A DNA stretch of 9,707 nucleotides from positions 1 to 9,707 of the forward strand of contig JAUTXA010000135.1 of assembly GCA_030838265.1 (NCBI GenBank). Reading direction: 5' to 3'. The DNA is from Actinomycetota bacterium. Its GTDB lineage: Bacteria > Actinomycetota > Acidimicrobiia > Acidimicrobiales > BP-101. Both the position numbers and the translations under genes were made by a program. Numbering within the stretch: the first letter of the stretch is position 1; each line of letters begins with the position of its first letter. Below, one piece after another: positions 1 through 5,220 of the stretch. The notes below the pieces were generated by a model. That model was not told the origin of the DNA and searched no databases. It was given only the letters and a program-made list of their open reading frames with translations.

Positions 1-2951
1 TCCGTCGGGGCCGAAGAAGGGGACACACCGGTAGCCCACAGGTCGGCGGCCGCCTCCTCGATGGGCAGCATCGAGGGCAGTGACGGCGGCACCTCGCCGG
101 TGACGATCCCCGGCAGCCGCCCGGGCCGAGACTGGCTCACCGCCCCCGCCGACCACAGGGCCTCCCGCCGGTCGAGGTCGAAGCAGGCAAAGGCGCCGGC
201 CGTCGACAGAGCCTCGACCTGAGGCAACGAGAGCCCCACCGAGCGCACCACCTCTTCCATTGAGCCATAGGGCCGGCCGGCATCGATGGCCTTGGCCACG
301 TCGTCGCCGATGGAGCGCACCGACCCGACCCCCAGCCGCACCGCCGGGCCTGACGGCGTCGGCTCCAACGTGGCATCCCACCCGCTGGCGTTGACGTCGG
401 GTCCCCGGATCTCGACCCCATGGCGCCGGGCGTCGGCGGTGAGCGACTGCGGTCCCCAGAACCCCATGGGCTGGGCGTTGAGCAACGCCGCGCAGAAGGC
501 CGCCGGGTAGTGCAGCTTGAGCCAGGCCGACGAGTAGACGAGATAGGCGAAGCTCACCGAGTGGCTCTCGGGGAAGCCGAAGTTGGCGAAGGCGGCGAGC
601 TTGTCGTAGATCTCCTCGGCCACGTCACCGACGACGCCCTTGGCGGCCATGCCCTCGAACAGCCGGTCGCGCAGCTGGGCCATCCGGGCCTTTGACCGCT
701 TCGAGCCCATGGCCTGGCGCAGCTGGTCGGCCTCGGCCGGTGAGAAGCCGGCCACGTCGATGGCCATCTGCATGAGCTGCTCCTGGAACAGCGGCACCCC
801 CAACGTCTTCTTCAGCGACTTCTCGAGCAAGGGATGCAGGTAGGTCACCGGCTCGCGCCCGTTGCGCCGTCGGATGTAGGGGTGCACCGACCCACCCTGG
901 ATGGGCCCCGGCCTGATGAGGGCGACCTCGACCACCAGGTCGTAGAAGCGGCGGGGGCGAAGCCGGGGCAGCGTCGCCATCTGGGCTCGGGACTCGACCT
1001 GGAAGACCCCGACCGAGTCGGCCGCGCACAACATGTCGTAGACCTCGTCCTCTTGGGGGATGGTGGCCAGGTCGACGTCGACGCCGTGATGCGAGCGCAC
1101 CAGGTCGACGGCGTAGTGCAGGGCCGACAGCATCCCGAGCCCCAGCAGGTCGAACTTCACCAAGCCGACCGCGGCGCAGTCGTCCTTGTCCCACTGCAGC
1201 ACCGTCCGCCCCTCCATCCGCCCCCACTCGACGGGGCAGACCTCGATGACCGGCCGGTCGCAGATCACCATCCCGCCCGAGTGGATGCCGAGGTGGCGGG
1301 GGAAGTGCTCGACCTGGGCGGCCAGCCGCAGCACGGGCTCGGGGATGTCGTGGTCGGGCTGCGAGGTGGTGGCGTCGAGCGGGCCCCACGCGTCGACCTG
1401 CTTCGACCACGCGTCCTGCTGACCCGGCGCGTGGCCCAACGCCTTGGCCATGTCGCGCACCGCCGATTTGGCCCGGTAGGTGATGACGTTGGCCACCTGG
1501 GCCGCGTACTCGCGACCGTGCCGCTCATAGACGTACTGGATGGCCTCCTCGCGCCGATCGCTCTCGATGTCGACGTCGATGTCGGGCGGTCCGTCGCGCT
1601 CCGGTGACAAGAAGCGTTCGAACAGCAGGCCCAGCGACACGGCGTCGGCGTTGGTGACACCGAGGGCGTAGCAGACGGCCGAGTTGGCGGCGCTGCCCCG
1701 TCCCTGGCAGAAGATGTCGGAGCGACGGCAGAACTCGCAGATGTCCCACACCACGAGGAAGTAACCGGCGAAGCCGAGCCGCTCGATGATGTCGAGCTCG
1801 TAGTCGACCTGCTTGTAGGCCCCCGGCACCCGCTCCGCACCGCGGGGCCCGTAGCGACGCAGGGCACCCTCCTCGGTGAGGCGGCGGAGGAACGCCATCT
1901 CGTCGAGGCCGTCGGGGCAGGGATAGGGCGGGAGGTTGGGGGCCACCAACCGCAGGTCGAAAGCACACTCCCGTCCGATGGCGGCGGCCCGCTCGACCAC
2001 GCCGGGGTAGCGGGCGAAGCGACGGGCCTGCTCGGCCCCGCTGCGGAGGTGCGAGGTGGCGGCCGGCGGCAACCACCCGTCGATGTCGTCGAGCGAGCGG
2101 CGGGCGCGCACCGCGGCCAGCGCCGTGGCGAGGGGGCGGCGGGATGGAGTGGCGTAGTGGACGTTGTTGGTGGCCAGCAGGTCGACGCCCGCGTCGATGG
2201 CCAGAGTGGCGAGGGCGTCGTTGCGGGCCGAGTCGAGGGGGTCGCCGTGATCCCACAGCTCGACGGCCACGTTGTCGCGGCCGAACACGGCGCACAGGTC
2301 GGCTAGCTGGCGGGCCGCGGCCTGCGGTCCGTCCTCGAGCAGGGCGCGAGGGACAGCCCCCTTGCGGCAGCCCGTGAGGACCAGCCAGTGCCCGCCGTGG
2401 GTCTCGGCCATCGACGACAAGTGAAAACGCGGCTTGCCCTTCTCGTGGCCCTCGAGCTGGGCTTGGCTGATGGTGCGGCACAGCCGGCCGTAGCCCTCGG
2501 GGTCGCGGGCCAGGACCAGTAGGTGCGATCCCTCGGGGTCGGCCATCCCGTTCTGGGGCTTGCTCAAGCCCAGGCTGAGCTCGGCGCCGAAGACGGTGGG
2601 GATGCCGACGGCCGACGCCGCCTCGGCGAAGCGCACCACGCCGTACATGCCGTCGTGGTCGGTGAGGGCGAGGGCCTCGAGCCCGAGGCGGGCGGCCTCC
2701 TCAGCCAGCTCCTCGGGGTGGGAGGCGCCGTCCAAGAAGCTGAAGTTCGAGTGGCAGTGCAGCTCGGCGTAGGGGACGCCGCCGGTGGTGGGCGGGGCGT
2801 AGGTCGAGGCGGGCGGGACGTAGGGCTGGCGCTTGGCCGACCAAGCCGGGCTGTCGCCTCCGTTGGCGTGCGACGGCGTGTTGCGAGGGCGGCCGTCGGA
2901 CAGTCGCCGCTCGAGTTCGGACCATGGCATCCGGGGGTTGTTGAACGCCAT
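1..2951 (-). CDS. dnaE2: Error-prone DNA polymerase III alpha subunit DnaE2 (ImuC), 3' end cut off by window edge
   Basis: This is a C-family DNA polymerase of the DnaE2/ImuC type, which copies past DNA lesions during SOS mutagenesis together with ImuA'/ImuB and the beta clamp. About 983 codons are visible. Read in frame from the ATG at 2951-2949, the N-terminal PHP domain shows H65-x-H67, D74, TDHD with H99, GAE with E124, and H143. The position that is usually Asp in the last PHP motif reads NNVH, as I recall is common in DnaE2. The palm carries PDIDVDIE with D459 and D461, and VKFDLLGL with D601, matching the three catalytic aspartates of DnaE. Around residues 785-800 is the FANFGFPESHS motif typical of DnaE2. 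The last visible residues, LWATGVSP, normally lie just before the OB fold, so roughly the last 80-120 residues are missing, judged from family length near 1,080. The start is supported by the W-S-E-L-E-R opening seen in mycobacterial DnaE2. No frameshift is seen. An SOS box lies 14 nt upstream. No imuA'/imuB is in view. Identification is firm. Confidence 0.96.
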   Translation of the reverse strand, partial: MAFNNPRMPWSELERRLSDGRPRNTPSHANGGDSPAWSAKRQPYVPPASTYAPPTTGGVPYAELHCHSNFSFLDGASHPEELAEEAARLGLEALALTDHDGMYGVVRFAEAASAVGIPTVFGAELSLGLSKPQNGMADPEGSHLLVLARDPEGYGRLCRTISQAQLEGHEKGKPRFHLSSMAETHGGHWLVLTGCRKGAVPRALLEDGPQAAARQLADLCAVFGRDNVAVELWDHGDPLDSARNDALATLAIDAGVDLLATNNVHYATPSRRPLATALAAVRARRSLDDIDGWLPPAATSHLRSGAEQARRFARYPGVVERAAAIGRECAFDLRLVAPNLPPYPCPDGLDEMAFLRRLTEEGALRRYGPRGAERVPGAYKQVDYELDIIERLGFAGYFLVVWDICEFCRRSDIFCQGRGSAANSAVCYALGVTNADAVSLGLLFERFLSPERDGPPDIDVDIESDRREEAIQYVYERHGREYAAQVANVITYRAKSAVRDMAKALGHAPGQQDAWSKQVDAWGPLDATTSQPDHDIPEPVLRLAAQVEHFPRHLGIHSGGMVICDRPVIEVCPVEWGRMEGRTVLQWDKDDCAAVGLVKFDLLGLGMLSALHYAVDLVRSHHGVDVDLATIPQEDEVYDMLCAADSVGVFQVESRAQMATLPRLRPRRFYDLVVEVALIRPGPIQGGSVHPYIRRRNGREPVTYLHPLLEKSLKKTLGVPLFQEQLMQMAIDVAGFSPAEADQLRQAMGSKRSKARMAQLRDRLFEGMAAKGVVGDVAEEIYDKLAAFANFGFPESHSVSFAYLVYSSAWLKLHYPAAFCAALLNAQPMGFWGPQSLTADARRHGVEIRGPDVNASGWDATLEPTPSGPAVRLGVGSVRSIGDDVAKAIDAGRPYGSMEEVVRSVGLSLPQVEALSTAGAFACFDLDRREALWSAGAVSQSRPGRLPGIVTGEVPPSLPSMLPIEEAAADLWATGVSPSSAPT

Positions 2952-2957
2952 CCGGCC

Positions 2958-2963
2958 ACCGTA
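2958..2963 (-). promoter_or_regulatory. Possible -10 element of dnaE2, or weak ribosome binding site
   Basis: On the minus strand TACGGT fits the TANNNT pattern of actinobacterial -10 boxes and ends six nt before the dnaE2 ATG. Transcription could therefore begin at or next to the A of the start codon, giving a leaderless mRNA, with the SOS box lying directly upstream in the -10/-35 spacer. The only hexamer at the usual -35 spacing is a poor match. The overlapping GGTGG at 2956-2960, four nt from the ATG, could instead serve as a Shine-Dalgarno sequence. The two readings cannot be separated from sequence. Confidence 0.35.
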
Positions 2964-2964
2964 G

Positions 2965-2978
2965 CGAACAGACGTTCC
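2965..2978. promoter_or_regulatory. LexA-binding SOS box upstream of dnaE2
   Basis: The sequence CGAACAGACGTTCC contains a perfect GAAC-N4-GTTC core at 2966-2977. This is the core of the LexA operator known from Gram-positive bacteria including actinobacteria (consensus CGAAC-N4-GTTCG); only the last base deviates. It lies 13 nt before the dnaE2 start codon, and dnaE2 is a classic LexA-regulated gene, so both sequence and context agree. LexA bound here would cover the promoter until DNA damage triggers its self-cleavage. Confidence 0.88.
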
Positions 2979-2994
2979 CCCTGCCAGAGCCGAT

Positions 2995-3213
2995 CTAAGG
3001 CAAAGAAGTGGTGGTCTCGCCGCCGACGCGCCAGGGGCCGCTCAGCTTCGACTCAACCGTGAACACCACTCGATCTCGCACGTACGTGACCGGCGGGCCG
3101 TGCGCGGGCCCTCGCCTCGTCCACGTGCCGACGTTCACTGCGACCACACCGCCGGCCAGGGCCACCAAGAACACAGCCGCCCGCCACCGAGTCGATCGAG
3201 GGATGGCCATCAC
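2995..3213 (-). CDS. Possible small membrane-anchored protein, 72 residues
   Basis: I do not recognise a family. The frame opens GTG-ATG, so initiation could be at 3213 or 3210, and ends in TAG 43 nt before the dnaE2 start. The predicted protein has a basic N-terminus (R6, R9, R11), then a hydrophobic run at about residues 12-28 suited to a single transmembrane helix or uncleaved signal anchor, then about 44 mostly polar residues that would lie outside the cytoplasm. Third codon positions are G/C rich, but the competing plus-strand frame at 3008-3268 shares the same third positions, so this does not discriminate. No good ribosome binding site is adjacent; AGGAAGAG lies about 25 nt upstream. 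The SOS box starts just after its stop codon, so it need not share control with dnaE2. It may be a real small gene or chance coding in an intergenic region. Confidence 0.35.
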   Translation of the reverse strand: MMAIPRSTRWRAAVFLVALAGGVVAVNVGTWTRRGPAHGPPVTYVRDRVVFTVESKLSGPWRVGGETTTSLP

Positions 3214-3232
3214 CTGTTCAGTTCGTGACCGA

Positions 3233-3251
3233 CGAGGCTCTTCCTGCCTCG
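3233..3251. repeat. Short inverted repeat, 6-bp arms and 7-nt loop
   Basis: CGAGGC at 3233-3238 is the reverse complement of GCCTCG at 3246-3251, with TCTTCCT between them. It could be an operator half-site pair or a small hairpin in a transcript leader. It has no U-tract, so it is not a canonical intrinsic terminator. In GC-rich DNA a six-base match of this kind can arise by chance. Confidence 0.3.
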
Positions 3252-3358
3252 GTACCTTTCGGCCCTGACGGTCGCTCTGCCCCGAATCGTCCTATCGACG
3301 CGGCCCAGGCCACGAAGGAGAATGCGTTGGCGCCGGGTTGAGCCTCAGCTCGACGGTC

Positions 3359-3366
3359 AAGGGAGG
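3359..3366 (+). promoter_or_regulatory. Ribosome binding site that fixes the GYD gene start
   Basis: AAGGGAGG is a strong match to the anti-Shine-Dalgarno sequence and ends four nt before the ATG at 3371. It decides the start in favour of this ATG over the in-frame TTG at 3338, which has nothing comparable at the right distance. Confidence 0.8.
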
Positions 3367-3370
3367 CCAC

Positions 3371-3691
3371 ATGGCCAAGTACCTGATCCTCGCGTCGTAC
3401 ACGCCTGAAGGCATGAAGGGCGTGATCGCCAAGGGCGGGACGGCCCGGCAGGACGCAGTGGCGAAGATGCTCGCCGACGTCGGCGGGACACTCGAGAGCT
3501 TCTACTTCGCCTTCGGCGGCGACGACGCCTACGTCACCGCCGACGTGCCCGACAACGTGGCGGCCGCTGCGATCGGCATGGCCGTCGGTGCCAGTGGCGG
3601 GGCGTCGTGCAAGACGATCGTGCTGCTGACGCCGGAAGAGATCGACCGGGCTGCCAAGACCGGCGTCAACTACCAAGCTCCCGGCAAGTAG
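3371..3691 (+). CDS. GYD-domain protein, 106 residues
   Basis: This small cytoplasmic protein matches the GYD family, named after a Gly-Tyr-Asp motif and belonging to the dimeric alpha/beta barrel fold. Its members have no settled function. The opening MAKYLILASYTPEG is the typical first strand; residues 38-52 (GGT...FYFAFGGDD) correspond to the strand bearing the GYD signature, here read as GDD. Residues 70-80 carry the usual AVGASG turn, followed by a TPEE helix near 87-90. Length is normal for the family. The start is chosen at 3371 because of the AAGGGAGG site; the longer frame from TTG 3338 adds 11 residues not seen in relatives. It is convergent with the carbonic anhydrase gene, with 21 bp between the stop codons and no clear terminator hairpin. 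No neighbour indicates its role. Family assignment is good; biochemical role is unknown. Confidence 0.85.
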   Translation: MAKYLILASYTPEGMKGVIAKGGTARQDAVAKMLADVGGTLESFYFAFGGDDAYVTADVPDNVAAAAIGMAVGASGGASCKTIVLLTPEEIDRAAKTGVNYQAPGK

Positions 3692-3712
3692 CCGGACCCC
3701 GCATCCAGTTCG

Positions 3713-4198
3713 TCAGATGGGTGTGACGCGGCCGGTGGCCACGTCGTAGAGCAGGCCGTAGGCGTCGAGGTCCGGCGGTAGGAAGCCGCACGACGTGAGG
3801 AAGTCGACGTCGTTGCGAATGGCCTGAGCGTGATCGTCGATGGCGAGGAAGTCGATCGACGACGGATCGACCCCGCGCCGCTCGCGCAGCAGGTCGCGCA
3901 GCTCGCTGTTGGTCACCTTGGTCATGCCGCAGTCGGTGTGCTGGATCACCGCCACCGAGGTGATCCCCAGCAGCTCGACCGACACGATCAGCGACCGCAA
4001 GACGTCGTCGGTCACCCGGCCGCCGGCGTTGCGAATGATGTGGGCGTCGCCCAGCTCGAGGCCGAGCATGGCGTACACATCGAGGCGGGCATCCATGCAC
4101 GTGACCACGGCGAGGTGACGCGCCGGTGTCGGGCCGAGGTCGCCGTGGGAGAAGGCGGCGGCGTAGCGGGCGTTGCCCTGCAGCAGGTCGTCGAGCAC
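3713..4198 (-). CDS. Beta-class carbonic anhydrase, Rv1284-like
   Basis: Predicted zinc enzyme of 161 residues that interconverts CO2 and bicarbonate in the cytoplasm. The zinc ligands are C34 (in CMDARLD), H87 and C90 (in HTDCGM). D36 and R38 form the Asp-Arg dyad characteristic of beta-class enzymes. The IRNAGGRVTDD segment at 55-65 is also diagnostic. Length and motif spacing closely resemble mycobacterial Rv1284 (about 163 residues), a proven carbonic anhydrase. The start is GTG at 4198-4196. No ATG or other GTG lies nearby upstream in frame, and no strong ribosome binding site is visible. The gene is divergent from the dehydrogenase at 4231, across 32 bp that hold a small inverted repeat, so the promoters of both genes must overlap each other or the coding ends. 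All catalytic residues are present, so activity is expected. Supply of bicarbonate or pH balance is the likely role. Confidence 0.92.
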   Translation of the reverse strand: MLDDLLQGNARYAAAFSHGDLGPTPARHLAVVTCMDARLDVYAMLGLELGDAHIIRNAGGRVTDDVLRSLIVSVELLGITSVAVIQHTDCGMTKVTNSELRDLLRERRGVDPSSIDFLAIDDHAQAIRNDVDFLTSCGFLPPDLDAYGLLYDVATGRVTPI

Positions 4199-4206
4199 GG
4201 CTCGAA

Positions 4207-4219
4207 GGTCTACTAGAAC
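4207..4219. promoter_or_regulatory. Inverted repeat in the divergent carbonic anhydrase / dehydrogenase intergenic gap
   Basis: GGTCTA-C-TAGAAC is an inverted repeat with six-base arms around a central C and one mismatch; the inner TCTA/TAGA arms are perfect. It sits in the only 32 bp between two divergent starts and is locally richer in A and T than its surroundings. A shared operator or bidirectional promoter element is possible. No known regulator motif was recognised. Confidence 0.35.
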
Positions 4220-4225
4220 ATCGAC

Positions 4226-4234
4226 GGGAGGTGG
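4226..4234 (+). promoter_or_regulatory. Shine-Dalgarno-like GGGAGGTGG at the dehydrogenase start
   Basis: A strong SD-like run spans 4226-4234. It abuts and overlaps the GTG at 4231, too close to serve that codon in the usual way, but is five nt upstream of an ATC codon at 4240-4242. The family normally begins at the residue encoded there. The site therefore raises doubt about the start; see the related finding. Confidence 0.5.
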
Positions 4235-5220
4235 TTCGCATCAAGGTCTCGATCCTCGACGACTACTTCGGCACCCTCCAGACCCTCGACTGCTTCTCGA
4301 AGCTGGCGGGCCACGACGTGACGGTGTGGACCGACCACGTCCAAGACGTCGACGCCTTGGCCGACCGCCTGCGGGACTGCGAGGCGCTGGTGCTGATCCG
4401 GGAGCGCACCGAGATCCGCACCCCGCTGCTCGAGCGACTGCCCAACCTCAAGCTCATCAGCCAGCGCAGCGTCTACCCCCACATCGACATCGACGCGTGC
4501 ACCCGGCTCGGCATCGTGGTGTCGTCCGACCTCCACGCCGGATCACCGTCGTACGCCACGGCCGAGCTCACATGGGGCCTGGTCATCGCGGCCCTGCGCC
4601 AGATCCCCCAGCAGGTGGCGTCGCTCAAGGCGGGCACCTGGCAGATGGGCGTCGGGAGGACGCTGCTGTTCAAGACGCTCGGCATCTACGGCTACGGCCG
4701 CATCGGCAAGGTGGTGGCCGGCTACGGCCAGGCCTTTGGCATGCCCGTCGTGGTCTGGGCCCGAGAGGCGTCACGAGCCAAGGCTGAGGCCGACGGCCTG
4801 GTGGTCGCCGAGAGCAAGGAGGCCTTCTTCGAGACCTGCGACGTGATCTCGCTGCACATGCGCCTGGTTGACGCCACCCGCGGCATCGTGACCGCCGCCG
4901 ACCTGGCCCGCATGAAGCCGACCGCCCTCCTCGTCAACACCAGCCGGGCCGGGCTGATCGAGCCCGGCGCTCTCGTCACCGCATTGCAATCGGGACGGCC
5001 GGGGATGGCGGCCGTCGACGTCTACGAGCACGAGCCGGTGACCGACCCGACCGACCCGCTCTTGGCCATGGACAACGTGGTCTGCACGCCCCACATCGGC
5101 TACGTGTCGCGCGAGGAGTGGGAGGTCCAGTTCTCCGACGTCTTCGACCAGATCAACGCCTTCGCCGCTGGGTCACCGACGAACGTGGTCAACCCCGACG
5201 TGCTGGCCAACCAAGCCTGA
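4231..5220 (+). CDS. D-isomer-specific 2-hydroxyacid dehydrogenase
   Basis: NAD(P)-dependent oxidoreductase of the D-2-hydroxyacid dehydrogenase family, which interconverts 2-keto acids and D-2-hydroxy acids in the cytoplasm; the substrate cannot be read from sequence. Numbered from GTG 4231 (329 residues), the Rossmann motif GYGRIG is at 154-159. The catalytic triad is R239 (NTSR), E268 (five residues after D263 in DVYEHEP) and H288 (TPHIGY). The second nucleotide-binding strand ends VVVWAR with R178, not the Asp usual in NAD-specific members, hinting at NADP. The opening IKVSILDDY resembles the MKxAILDDY start of relatives, so residues 1-3 may not be translated. A longer in-frame extension back to 4126 lies opposite the carbonic anhydrase gene and has no family resemblance. 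The gene is divergent from carbonic anhydrase, and its stop codon directly abuts the stop of the convergent cyclase gene. Family is certain; substrate and exact start are not. Confidence 0.93.
   Translation: MVRIKVSILDDYFGTLQTLDCFSKLAGHDVTVWTDHVQDVDALADRLRDCEALVLIRERTEIRTPLLERLPNLKLISQRSVYPHIDIDACTRLGIVVSSDLHAGSPSYATAELTWGLVIAALRQIPQQVASLKAGTWQMGVGRTLLFKTLGIYGYGRIGKVVAGYGQAFGMPVVVWAREASRAKAEADGLVVAESKEAFFETCDVISLHMRLVDATRGIVTAADLARMKPTALLVNTSRAGLIEPGALVTALQSGRPGMAAVDVYEHEPVTDPTDPLLAMDNVVCTPHIGYVSREEWEVQFSDVFDQINAFAAGSPTNVVNPDVLANQA

Larger units (their letters stand above)
3214..3370. other. Leader/intergenic region before the GYD-domain gene
   Basis: Together with 2952-2994 this is the only sizeable non-coding stretch if the small ORF at 2995-3213 is real; if that ORF is not real, the gap is 419 bp. 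It holds a short inverted repeat (3233-3251), an SD-like GAAGGAG at 3314-3320 that is not placed for any long gene, and the true ribosome binding site of the next gene. I could not identify a convincing -35/-10 pair. Confidence 0.5.

Noticed and set aside
625..2481. Several long frames on both strands over 625-2481
   Set aside because: They are out of frame with, or antisense to, dnaE2, whose motifs run without break through this stretch. Their composition (Arg/Pro/Ala-rich) is that of shadow frames.
3008..3268. 86-codon plus-strand frame starting GTG, with AAGG upstream
   Set aside because: It has no hydrophobic core pattern, domain or familiar motif, and overlaps the minus-strand frame that at least shows a membrane segment. 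It cannot be excluded, but is less likely.
3218..3676. 152-codon minus-strand frame
   Set aside because: It is antisense to the GYD-domain gene, which has a strong ribosome binding site and recognisable family motifs.
3692..3712. Terminator between the convergent GYD and carbonic anhydrase genes
   Set aside because: The 21-bp gap has no stem-loop of useful length and no T-run on either strand.
4126..4230. 35-residue N-terminal extension of the dehydrogenase
   Set aside because: It lies over the start of the carbonic anhydrase gene, is rich in Arg and Gly, and has no counterpart in the family.
3666..4244. 192-codon minus-strand frame over the carbonic anhydrase gene
   Set aside because: It is Arg-rich and out of frame with the carbonic anhydrase, whose zinc ligands and conserved blocks are in the other frame.
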